Below are positions 48,484-55,972 of a DNA stretch of 64,000 nt, in pieces (the first letter of the stretch is position 1; every line of letters starts with the position of its first letter). This DNA comes from an uncultured Eubacteriales bacterium. GTDB lineage: Bacteria > Bacillota > Clostridia > Oscillospirales > Oscillospiraceae. The DNA lies in assembly GCA_900317855.1 (NCBI GenBank), contig ONIG01000012.1, forward strand, positions 1-64,000, in the 5' to 3' direction. The notes under the pieces were generated by a model. That model did no database searches. It saw nothing but the letters and a program-made list of their open reading frames with translations, and was not told the origin of the DNA. The position numbers and the translations under genes were made by a program.

Positions 48484-50046
48484 ATGAAGAAACGATTCTG
48501 CGCGCTGCTGCTCGTGCTCTGTCTGGCGCTGGGGCTGCTGCCCGCCGCGGCGCTGGCCGCGGAGGACGGCGGCGCGTTCGGCACCGTCCGCTGGACGCTC
48601 GATGCCGCCGGCGGGCTGACCGTCAGCGGCGCGGGCGACCTGCCCGACCACGCGTTCGCCGGCCGCACCGACATCGTTGCCGTGACGTTCACGGGTCAGG
48701 TCGCGCGCATCGGCCGCAGTGCGTTCGCCGGGTGCACGCAGCTGCGGCGCGTGGACGGGTTCGGCGCGGTCACGAGCGTGATGAGTCAGGCGTTTGCCGG
48801 CTGCGCGGCGCTCACGGAGCTGACCGTGCCCGGCACGGTCGCGGAGATCGGCACCGGCGCGTTTTCCGGCTGCACCGGCCTGACGGCCGCCGTGTTCGCG
48901 CCCGGCGTGCGCAGCCTCGGCGCGTATGCTCTCGCCGGCTGCACGGCGCTGCGGCGCGTGGACCTGCCCGACGGCATGACGCTGCTCGGCAGCGGCCTGT
49001 TTTCCGGCTGCACGGCGCTCGCGGAGCTGCCGCTGCCGGACGATGTGGCCTGGGTGGAGCCGCGCCTGTGCGAAAACTGCACCGCGCTGCAAACCGTCGT
49101 GCTCCCGGCCGCGATGACCGAGGTGCCGCGCGGCCTGCTGCGCGGCTGCACGGAGCTGCGGCGCGTGACGGTCCAGGGCGCGGTCACGGCGGTGGGGGAC
49201 GGCGCGTTTTCCGGCTGTGATGCGCTCACGGACGTGTACTTCACCGGCACGCGCCCGCAGTGGGACGCCGTCGCCATCGGCGCGGACAACGCGCGCCTGA
49301 CGGCCGCCGCCCTGCACACGGACGCGGCCGCGCACACGTACCCGGACGCGTGGACGCTCGTCACGGAGCCGACCTGTACGCGCGACGGCCTGCGCACGCG
49401 CACCTGCACCGACCCCGGCTGTGGCAAGACGCTCTCCGAGCGCGTTCCGGCGCTCGGCCACGACTGGGACGACGGCGTGATCGTCCGCGCCCCCAGCGGC
49501 GTGCGCATGGGCGAGCGGCGCATTACCTGCCGCCGCTGCGGCCTGACGCAGGCGGAGGCGATCCCGCCGGAGATCGCGGCGTATGAGCAGTTTCAAGATA
49601 TCGATCGCAATGCGTGGTCGTATGACGGCATCGCCTACTGCGTCGCACGCGGGCTCATGTCCGGCACCGATACGCACACGTTCGCGCCCCATGCCGTAGC
49701 GACGCGCGCGCAGATCGTGCAGATCCTCTATAATCTCGCGGGCGAGCCGGCCGTCACCGGCGAGACCCCGTTCACTGACCTCACGTCCGACTGGTATCAG
49801 AACGCGGTGCTCTGGGCGTACCAGACCGGCGTCGTGGCCGGCACGTCAGCCACGACCTTTGCGCCGGAAAAGCCCGTGACGCGCGAGCAGATCGCCGTCA
49901 TCCTCATGGGCTATGCGGACATGGTGCAGCACCTCAAGCACACGTGGACGCCGGCCGACCTCTCTGCCTTCCCGGACCGGCCTCATCTCCGGCGCGCAGA
50001 CGAAAGACGGCACGCTTCTGCTCCCGCAAAACAGCGCGACGCGTGA
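48484..50046 (+). CDS. BspA-like leucine-rich-repeat surface protein with SLH domains (paralog 1), frameshifted in the last SLH
   Basis: A 520-residue exported protein. Residues 1-25 are a signal peptide (ending AALAAE). BspA-type leucine-rich repeats (about 55-260) follow, with the recurring 'F(A/S)GCTxL' pattern. A Cys-rich 'TRTCTDPGCGKT...PALGHDW' domain (about 290-360) is next. SLH repeats bind the protein to secondary wall polymer: SLH1 (about 370-425) and SLH2 (about 425-490). After 'DLSAFPD' (near 49977) the frame is lost and an unrelated tail ends at 50046. The missing SLH3 lies in another frame to 50125. The frameshift arises from an internal deletion relative to paralog 3. Confidence 0.85.
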   Translation: MKKRFCALLLVLCLALGLLPAAALAAEDGGAFGTVRWTLDAAGGLTVSGAGDLPDHAFAGRTDIVAVTFTGQVARIGRSAFAGCTQLRRVDGFGAVTSVMSQAFAGCAALTELTVPGTVAEIGTGAFSGCTGLTAAVFAPGVRSLGAYALAGCTALRRVDLPDGMTLLGSGLFSGCTALAELPLPDDVAWVEPRLCENCTALQTVVLPAAMTEVPRGLLRGCTELRRVTVQGAVTAVGDGAFSGCDALTDVYFTGTRPQWDAVAIGADNARLTAAALHTDAAAHTYPDAWTLVTEPTCTRDGLRTRTCTDPGCGKTLSERVPALGHDWDDGVIVRAPSGVRMGERRITCRRCGLTQAEAIPPEIAAYEQFQDIDRNAWSYDGIAYCVARGLMSGTDTHTFAPHAVATRAQIVQILYNLAGEPAVTGETPFTDLTSDWYQNAVLWAYQTGVVAGTSATTFAPEKPVTREQIAVILMGYADMVQHLKHTWTPADLSAFPDRPHLRRADERRHASAPAKQRDA

Positions 50047-50125
50047 GCAGGTCGCCACGATCCTCATGGAGTTCTACTCCGGCATCGACACGGCGCTGCG
50101 CGTGGAGGAATACCTCAAAAAGTGA
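49979..50125 (+). pseudogene. Out-of-frame SLH3 remnant of surface-protein paralog 1
   Basis: In the +1 frame relative to gene 1 the sequence reads GLISGAQTKDGTLLLPQNSA, then TREQVATILMEF and a natural end at EYLKK. This is the second half of an SLH domain. The first half (the 'GASVSDWAQAAMADAVAL' part seen in paralog 3) is deleted, and the deletion is out of frame. Confidence 0.85.
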
Positions 50126-50160
50126 CCCCGCGGCATGCCCCGCAAACAGATCAGACCCGA

Positions 50161-50186
50161 ACCGGCGTCCCAGACGGGACGCCGGT
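50161..50186 (+). terminator. Weak terminator after paralog 1
   Basis: 11-bp stem ACCGGCGTCCC / GGGACGCCGGT. Only CTTG follows, without a T run. The same stem occurs after paralog 2 with a proper T run. Confidence 0.5.
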
Positions 50187-50187
50187 C

Positions 50188-50217
50188 TTGCATTTGCACA
50201 AAAAAATCCTGTACAAT
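50188..50217 (+). promoter_or_regulatory. Upstream candidate promoter of surface-protein gene 2
   Basis: TTGCAT (50188-50193), 18-bp spacer, TACAAT (50212-50217). Confidence 0.5.
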
Positions 50218-50241
50218 AAACAAAAAGTTGCGCAAAAAGGC

Positions 50242-50270
50242 TTGCCATTTCCGGGGGGGGGTGGTATCCT
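50242..50270 (+). promoter_or_regulatory. Promoter with a G9 tract in the spacer, surface-protein gene 2
   Basis: TTGCCA (50242-50247), a spacer of exactly 17 bp containing nine consecutive G (50253-50261), and TATCCT (50265-50270). The start codon is 37 bases further. Loss or gain of a G by slippage would change the -35/-10 distance, the classical means of promoter phase variation. Confidence 0.6.
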
Positions 50271-50307
50271 TTTTAATACCCACTTTGTTGAATAAAGGAG
50301 AAATGGC

Positions 50308-51885
50308 ATGAAAAAGAAACTTCTGAGCATCCTGCTTGTGCTGAGCCTGATGCTCGCGCTCGTGCCGGCGGCGTTTGCGGCCGGTGATGTGAGCGCCGAG
50401 CTGGAAAGCGACGGCACAACGCTCACCTTCTCCGGCAGCGGCGTTGCCACGGCCGACTGCTGGAACGGCGACTGGACCGCCGTCACGCACATTGCCCTCG
50501 GGTTTGAGATCCGCGGCGTCGCCGAGGATGTGCTGGCCCGCTGCGTCAACCTCGTGTCCTTTGAGACCATCAAGGGCAGCTGGTATCTCCGGACCTACAA
50601 CGGCGGCCTCATCTCCGAGGACAGCAAACAGATGCTGGCCGCGCCGAACAGGTGCACGGCTTATGAAATTCCCGACTTGGTGCAGACCGTCAAGACGGGC
50701 GCGTTCCGCTACTGTCAGGGACTGACGGCGGTCACGTTCCCGGCGAGCCTTGTTACCATTGAGGCGCAGGCCTTCACCAGCTGCCTGAGCCTGACGGCGG
50801 CCGCGCTGCCGGACGGCCTGAAGACGATCGGCGAGCATGCCTTTGCCGGCTGCGCCGCGCTGACGAGCGTGCTCATCCCGAAGAGCGTCACGAGCATCGG
50901 CGAGGGCGCCTTCGCCGGCTGCACCGCGCTCACGGCCATCGACTACAGCGGCACCGAGGCCGAGTGGGCCCAGCTGACCAAGGGCGAGAATGCGCTGCCG
51001 GAGGGCGTGACCGTGAACTTCAACGCGCCCATCCACCACTACGGTTTCTGGAAGGGCACATACCCGAGCTGCACGACCGAGGGTCAGCGCACCCGCACCT
51101 GCAAGGACGACGGTTGCGGTTACACGGAGAAAATGACGCTCCCCGCCCGCGGCCACTACTTCGACGGCGGCCGTGTGACGACGCCGCCGACGGAGACCAC
51201 GACCGGCGTGCGCACCTATACCTGCAAGACCTACGGCTGCAATGCCACGTACACCGAGGAGATCCCCAAGCTCGCCCCGCAGGTGCCCGTGAGCGAGCGC
51301 TTTGACGACGTCGACCCCGACGGCTGGGCGTATGAGGACATTCAGTACTGCGTGGATCACGAGCTCATGAACGGCGTCGGCGGGCGGAGCTTCGCGCCCG
51401 GCCGCGTGATGACCCGTGCCCAGATGGTGCAGGTGCTCTATAACATCGAGGGCGAGCCGGCCGTCACCGGCGAGACCCCGTTCACTGACCTCACGTCCGA
51501 CTGGTATCAGAACGCGGTGCTCTGGGCGTACCAGACCGGTGTCGTGGCCGGCACGGGCGACGGCTCGACATTCTCTCCCGACGACCCTGTCACGCGCGAG
51601 CAGACGGCCGTCATCCTCATGGAGTACGCTGACCGGGTGCTTGGCAAGTATCACCCGAGCGAATACGACCGGCTCTTCCCGTATCAGGACCGCGCGGACA
51701 TCTCCGACTACGCGCGCACGGCCATGAACTGGGCGGTCAATCACAATCTGTTCAGCGGCGTGCCGGGCCCGGGCGGACTCTATCTCAAGCCGCAGAGCGA
51801 TGCCACCCGCGAGCAGATGGCCGTCATCCTGGCGCAGTTCTGCCGCGAGCTGAACGTCTGGAACGAGCCCATCCCGCTCGTCTGA
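50308..51885 (+). CDS. BspA-like/SLH surface protein (paralog 2), intact
   Basis: A 525-residue exported protein with a signal peptide (1-24, ending AAFAAG). A few BspA-type repeats follow ('AFTSCLSLTAAALPDGLKTI', 'AFAGCTALTAIDYSGTEAEW'). Next is the 'TRTCKDDGCGYTEKM...TYTCKTYGCNATY' Cys-rich domain. Three complete SLH repeats make up the last 190 residues: 'RFDDVDPDGWAYEDIQYCVD', 'PFTDLTSDWYQNAVLWAYQT', and 'ADISDYARTAMNWAVNHNLF' with 'TREQMAVILAQF'. It is the only one of the three paralogs with an undamaged third SLH. An AAAGGAGA ribosome site precedes the ATG. Expression is probably set by the G9-spacer promoter. Confidence 0.9.
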   Translation: MKKKLLSILLVLSLMLALVPAAFAAGDVSAELESDGTTLTFSGSGVATADCWNGDWTAVTHIALGFEIRGVAEDVLARCVNLVSFETIKGSWYLRTYNGGLISEDSKQMLAAPNRCTAYEIPDLVQTVKTGAFRYCQGLTAVTFPASLVTIEAQAFTSCLSLTAAALPDGLKTIGEHAFAGCAALTSVLIPKSVTSIGEGAFAGCTALTAIDYSGTEAEWAQLTKGENALPEGVTVNFNAPIHHYGFWKGTYPSCTTEGQRTRTCKDDGCGYTEKMTLPARGHYFDGGRVTTPPTETTTGVRTYTCKTYGCNATYTEEIPKLAPQVPVSERFDDVDPDGWAYEDIQYCVDHELMNGVGGRSFAPGRVMTRAQMVQVLYNIEGEPAVTGETPFTDLTSDWYQNAVLWAYQTGVVAGTGDGSTFSPDDPVTREQTAVILMEYADRVLGKYHPSEYDRLFPYQDRADISDYARTAMNWAVNHNLFSGVPGPGGLYLKPQSDATREQMAVILAQFCRELNVWNEPIPLV

Positions 51886-51902
51886 TCCGTATCTGTTTTT
51901 TG

Positions 51903-51935
51903 ACCGGCGTCCCGTTTTCGGGGCGCCGGTTTTTT
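51903..51935 (+). terminator. Terminator of surface-protein gene 2
   Basis: 11-bp stem (51903-51913 with 51920-51930, one G-U) followed by T residues. Confidence 0.88.
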
Positions 51936-52052
51936 GCCGCGCTCCGGGCGGAGGGCGGGAAAATTTCCTGTGATCTGCCTTGAAAAAGCACCCCGGCCAC
52001 GGCATAAGGGCGCTTCCGCGGCACGGAAGCACCCTTTTTCTGCAAAAACCGG

Positions 52053-52081
52053 TTGTTTCTGCGGGAAAAATCCGGTATAAT
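52053..52081 (+). promoter_or_regulatory. Promoter of surface-protein gene 3
   Basis: TTGTTT (52053-52058), 17-bp spacer, perfect TATAAT (52076-52081), 56 bases before the start. Confidence 0.75.
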
Positions 52082-52136
52082 AGGGACAATTTGCGGCGTT
52101 TGTCGCAAAAACCGGTACGAAAAAAGGAGAGCAAGC

Positions 52137-53801
52137 ATGAAAAAACGACTTCTGAGCGCAGCGCTCGTGCTGTGCCTGCTGCTGGCGCTGCTGCCGATGG
52201 CGGCTTTCGCCGATGACGATGTGCAGACCGGCACCTGCGGCGACGGCCTGACCTGGACGCTTGACGCCGCCGGCACGTTGACCGTCACCGGCAGCGGCGT
52301 GATCAGCGCCAACGCCTTTGCCGTCAACAGCAAGATCGTGCGCGCCGAGATCGGCGCTGGTGTGACGGGCATCGGCATGGGCGCGTTCCTCAAGTGCGCG
52401 AATCTGGAGGCGGTCACCCTGCCCGCAGGTCTGACCACCCTCGGCACAGCGGCCTTCGCCTATTGTGAAAAGCTCGCATCCGTCACGCTGCCCGGTAGCC
52501 TCGAGAGCACCGGCGGCGGCGCGTTTCAGGGCTGCACGGCGCTCACCGCGGTGACGATCCTGCCCGGCGTGACGCGCATCGACACGCGCGCGTTCAGCGA
52601 CTGCGCGGCGCTCAAGGAGATCACCATTCCCGCCACGGTCACGGCCGTGGGCGACAGTGCGTTCTCCGGCTGCCTCGCGCTGCGCACGGTGCACTTCGGC
52701 GGCTCGGAGGACGCGTGGAAGGCCGTCGAGGTCGGCGAACACAACACGCTCCTGCGCCTTGCGAAAGTGGATTATAACGCCGTGACCGAGCACCACTTCG
52801 GCGACTGGGCCGTCACGACCGAGGCCACCTGCACGGATCCCGGCGTGCGCACCCGTACCTGCACGGACGCCGGCTGCGCCGAGACTGAGACCGAGTCCAT
52901 CCCCGCCCTCGGCCACGACTGGGGCGAGAGCGTGACCGTGGCCGAGCCCAACGGCGCGCAGGGCGGCCGTGTGCGCACGGCCTGCAAGCGCTGCGGCGCG
53001 GAGACTCTGCGCTTTACCGACCCCGAGATCCCGGCGTACCAGCAGTTTGACGACGTCGATCTGGCGCTCTGGTCCTACCCCGGCATCGCCTTCTGCGTCA
53101 AGACGGGGCTCATGTCCGGCACCGATACGCACACGTTCGCGCCCCATGCCGTGACGACGCGCGCGCAGATCGTGCAGATCCTCTATAATCTCGCGGGCGA
53201 GCCGGCCGTCACCGGCGAGACCCCGTTCACCGACCTGACGAACGACTGGTATCAGGACGCGGTGCTCTGGGCGTACCAGACCGGCGTCGTGGCCGGCACG
53301 TCGGCCACGACGTTCGACCCCGAGTCGCCCGTCACGCGCGAGCAGATCGCCGTCATCCTCATGGGCTATGCGGACATGGTGCAGCACCTCAAGCACACGT
53401 GGACGCCGGCCGACCTCTCTGCCTTCCCGGACGTGGACGCCGGCCGACCTCTCTGCCTTCCCGGACGGGGCAAGCGTGTCCGACTGGGCGCAGGCCGCCA
53501 TGGCCGACGCCGTGGCGCTGGAGCTGATCTCCGGCGCGGAGACGGACGACGGCATCTTCCTGCAGCCGCAGGGCGATGCTGCGCGCGAGCAGGTTGCCAC
53601 GATCCTGCAGAGCTTCTGCATGCGGACGCTCGGCTGGAGCTGAGGCGGCCGCGCTGCGCGCAACCGCCCGCAGCACGCGCCATCCGCGACACCCATCCCC
53701 GGGGCTGCGTCCGTTCGCAGCCCCGGTTTTTTGCACCCATCCGCTTAATTTTTCTTAAAGCGGGCCAAAGCCCCTGTGCGGGGGCGGCCCGGATATGTTA
53801 G
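52137..53801 (+). CDS. BspA-like/SLH surface protein (paralog 3), frameshifted by a 34-bp tandem duplication
   Basis: The present frame gives 554 residues. It has a signal peptide (1-25, ending AAFADD), BspA-type leucine-rich repeats ('AFSDCAALKEITIPATVTAV', 'AFSGCLALRTVHFGGS'), the 'TRTCTDAGCAETE...PALGHDW' domain, then SLH1 and SLH2. At 53397-53464 a 34-bp sequence is present twice in tandem. Since 34 is not a multiple of 3, the frame shifts after 'DLSAFPD'. The last 110 residues are unrelated and read through the terminator into 53801. Removing one copy would restore a full SLH3 ending at 53643. Confidence 0.85.
   Translation: MKKRLLSAALVLCLLLALLPMAAFADDDVQTGTCGDGLTWTLDAAGTLTVTGSGVISANAFAVNSKIVRAEIGAGVTGIGMGAFLKCANLEAVTLPAGLTTLGTAAFAYCEKLASVTLPGSLESTGGGAFQGCTALTAVTILPGVTRIDTRAFSDCAALKEITIPATVTAVGDSAFSGCLALRTVHFGGSEDAWKAVEVGEHNTLLRLAKVDYNAVTEHHFGDWAVTTEATCTDPGVRTRTCTDAGCAETETESIPALGHDWGESVTVAEPNGAQGGRVRTACKRCGAETLRFTDPEIPAYQQFDDVDLALWSYPGIAFCVKTGLMSGTDTHTFAPHAVTTRAQIVQILYNLAGEPAVTGETPFTDLTNDWYQDAVLWAYQTGVVAGTSATTFDPESPVTREQIAVILMGYADMVQHLKHTWTPADLSAFPDVDAGRPLCLPGRGKRVRLGAGRHGRRRGAGADLRRGDGRRHLPAAAGRCCARAGCHDPAELLHADARLELRRPRCAQPPAARAIRDTHPRGCVRSQPRFFAPIRLIFLKAGQSPCAGAARIC
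53397..53464 (+). repeat. 34-bp perfect tandem duplication within paralog 3
   Basis: Units 53397-53430 and 53431-53464 are identical. Each encodes the linker 'TWTPADLSAFPD' between SLH2 and SLH3. Confidence 0.95.
53465..53643 (+). pseudogene. Out-of-frame SLH3 of surface-protein paralog 3
   Basis: In the shifted frame the sequence reads GASVSDWAQAAMADAVALEL, then 'DAAREQVATILQSF' and ends LGWS at 53643. This is a complete third SLH, disconnected from the gene only by the 34-bp duplication. Confidence 0.88.
53699..53732 (+). terminator. Terminator of surface-protein gene 3
   Basis: 11-bp perfect stem (53699-53709 with 53716-53726) followed by six T. Confidence 0.9.
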
Positions 53802-53823
53802 GATAGACCCCAGAGGTGATACC

Positions 53824-54525
53824 ATGGAAAACCCCGAGACCCCCGTCCGCATCCTCGTCGTGGATGACGAGCCGGACATCCGCAACATTTTACACATTCT
53901 CCTCTCGTCGCGTGGCTACGAGGTCGATGAGGCCGAAAACGGTCTGCGCGCCGTGGAGTGCGTGCGCGCGCAGCCGGACTATGACCTCATCATTCTGGAC
54001 ATCATGATGCCCGGCATGGACGGCGTGGCCGCCTGCACGGAGATCCGGCAGCACAGCGTCGCGCCGATCCTGTTTCTGACGGCGAAGGCCCAGCCCGCCG
54101 ACATGAGCGACGCCTACGGCAGCGGCGGCGACGATTATCTCATCAAGCCCTTTTCCAACCACGAGTTGTTCCTGCGGGTCGATTCGCTCATCCGGCGCTA
54201 CCGCGTCTACCACGGCAAGGGCGACGCGCCGACGGTCATCGACGCGCTCGAGATCAACCGCGACAAGGGCACCGTGTGCAAAAACGGCCGCTCGGTCGAG
54301 ATGACCAAGACGGAGTTTGAGCTGCTGCAGTACCTCATCGCCAATCGCGGCACGGCCGTGTCCGCGCGCAAGCTGTATGAGGACGTCTGGCACGAGAAGT
54401 TCCTGCCCAGCTCTGCCAACACCGTCATGGTGCACATCCTCAAGCTGCGCAAGAAGCTCGAGGATGACCCGGCGAACCCGACGCTCATCCGCACGGTCTG
54501 GGGAAAGGGGTATCAGATTGATTAG
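53824..54525 (+). CDS. OmpR/VanR-family response regulator
   Basis: A 233-residue regulator. The receiver domain holds the acidic pair in ILVVDDEPD, phospho-acceptor in LIILDIMMPGMDG, Thr in LFLTAKA and Lys in LIKPF. A linker leads to a winged-helix DNA-binding domain ending in RTVWGKGYQID. The partner kinase starts inside its stop region (8-base overlap). The pair sits between the surface-protein cluster and cardiolipin synthase, which suggests an envelope signal. ATG 53824 follows GAGGTG. Confidence 0.93.
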   Translation: MENPETPVRILVVDDEPDIRNILHILLSSRGYEVDEAENGLRAVECVRAQPDYDLIILDIMMPGMDGVAACTEIRQHSVAPILFLTAKAQPADMSDAYGSGGDDYLIKPFSNHELFLRVDSLIRRYRVYHGKGDAPTVIDALEINRDKGTVCKNGRSVEMTKTEFELLQYLIANRGTAVSARKLYEDVWHEKFLPSSANTVMVHILKLRKKLEDDPANPTLIRTVWGKGYQID

Positions 54526-55843
54526 AAAGTGGCGCTCGTCGATCAATGCGCGCATGATCTTCGCGCTCATCGCGGCGCTGGCCGTGGGCGTGGCGTGCTA
54601 TTTCGGCATGGACGCGCTCGGCACCGCGGCGATCGACCGCTGGTACCTGAGCGACGACGCCGTCGCGGCGCGCAACCTCGCGCACGAGCGCAGCCTGCAG
54701 GAGTACATCAGCGTGCGCGGCATCTCCTCGCGTGACACGCTGGCCATCGAGCAGTGGTCGCGCGACGAGAAAAACGCCAACGTCATCGTCTATCAGGCGG
54801 AGGGCGACCCGTACGAGGCCGGCACCTGGGGCACGAGCAAGCTGCTCGACGACACGACCCAGAGCGACATCGCCGACATGGGCTACAGCTTCTTCACTGT
54901 CCAGTTTGCCGACGGGGAGTACCGCGTCGCCGTGTGCGACTATTCCGAGGCGTGGCTCTACAGCTATGCGCACCTCGGCGCGCTCGTGCTGGCGTTTGTG
55001 GTCTATTCGTGCATCGCCATCGGCTTCACGCGGCGGCTCACGCGGCGCGTCACGCGCCTGTCGGAGGCCGTCGGCGCGGCCGGCGCGCTCAACCAGACGA
55101 TCCCCGTCGTCGGCACGGACGAGCTCGCGCGCCTGGCAGCCAGCGTTAACACCATGCGCGACATGATTTTAGAGCGCACGCGCAACGAGCAGACCGCCTG
55201 GCAGGCCAACAGCGACCTCATCACCGCCATGTCGCACGATATCCGCAACCCCCTCACGTCACTCATCGGCTACCTCGACCTGCTCGAGATGAGTCAGGAC
55301 CGGCTGCCGGAGGATCTGCGCAGCTACGTGCTCGCCAGCCGGGACAAGGCCTATCAGCTCAAGGACCTGACGGGGGAGATGTTCCGGTATTTTCTCGTGT
55401 TCAGCCGCGGCGAACAGGAGACGCACCCCGAGCCCTACGATGCGCAGATCCTCTGTGCGCAGCTGCTCGGCGAGTGCGCGGCCGAGCTGCGCAGCCGGGG
55501 CTTTGAGGTCAACCTCCTGCCGCTGACGACGCCCTGCACCGTCACGACCGACGTGCAGATGCTCAAGCGCGTGACGGATAATCTGCTCTCGAACATGGAA
55601 AAATACGCCGACCCCGCCGCGCGGCTGACCATTCTGGCCGAGTGCGAAAACGGACGGCTGCACGTCTGCTTTGCCAACCGCGCGCGCCATGAGCTTGCGC
55701 GCGTCGAGAGCAACCACATCGGCCTGCGCACGTGCGAGGCAATCCTGCAACTGCTCGGCGGCCAGTTTTTCACCCACCGCGTGGGTGATGATTTCTCGGC
55801 CGAGTTCATTCTGCCGGTCACGCCGCCGGATGCGGAGACCTGA
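54518..55843 (+). CDS. Membrane sensor histidine kinase
   Basis: A 441-residue kinase: two membrane helices (about 10-30 and 150-172) bracket an outside sensor domain, then a HAMP segment. The H box follows as AMSHDIRNPLTSLIGYLDLL and the N box as VTDNLLSNMEKYAD. The rest of the ATPase domain is diverged: the DxGxG box is not recognisable and only 'NHIGLRTCEAI' resembles the G2 region. A TTG start at 54518 is chosen (GGGGAAAGGGG upstream); it overlaps the response-regulator stop, so the two are translationally coupled. Confidence 0.9.
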   Translation: MIRKWRSSINARMIFALIAALAVGVACYFGMDALGTAAIDRWYLSDDAVAARNLAHERSLQEYISVRGISSRDTLAIEQWSRDEKNANVIVYQAEGDPYEAGTWGTSKLLDDTTQSDIADMGYSFFTVQFADGEYRVAVCDYSEAWLYSYAHLGALVLAFVVYSCIAIGFTRRLTRRVTRLSEAVGAAGALNQTIPVVGTDELARLAASVNTMRDMILERTRNEQTAWQANSDLITAMSHDIRNPLTSLIGYLDLLEMSQDRLPEDLRSYVLASRDKAYQLKDLTGEMFRYFLVFSRGEQETHPEPYDAQILCAQLLGECAAELRSRGFEVNLLPLTTPCTVTTDVQMLKRVTDNLLSNMEKYADPAARLTILAECENGRLHVCFANRARHELARVESNHIGLRTCEAILQLLGGQFFTHRVGDDFSAEFILPVTPPDAET

Positions 55844-55854
55844 ACGGTATACCT

Positions 55855-55883
55855 GCCCCCCGGCTGCGGCCGGGGGCTTTTTT
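55855..55883 (+). terminator. Terminator of the two-component operon
   Basis: GC-rich stem GCCCCCCGGC (55855-55864) / GCCGGGGGC (55869-55877), one bulge, followed by six T. Confidence 0.85.
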
Positions 55884-55911
55884 GCCGCAGGAAAATCGAC
55901 CGGAATGTCCC

Positions 55912-55940
55912 TTGACCGTTTCCGGAATTTCGGATATGAT
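55912..55940 (+). promoter_or_regulatory. Promoter of cls
   Basis: TTGACC (55912-55917), 17-bp spacer, TATGAT (55935-55940). Confidence 0.78.
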
Positions 55941-55972
55941 AGAAAGATAACAGCACGGAAGGAGGTGCGCGC

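Noticed and set aside
48484..53801. Adhesin or toxin function for the surface proteins
   Set aside because: BspA-type repeats and SLH domains show surface anchoring only. No catalytic or toxin domain is visible.
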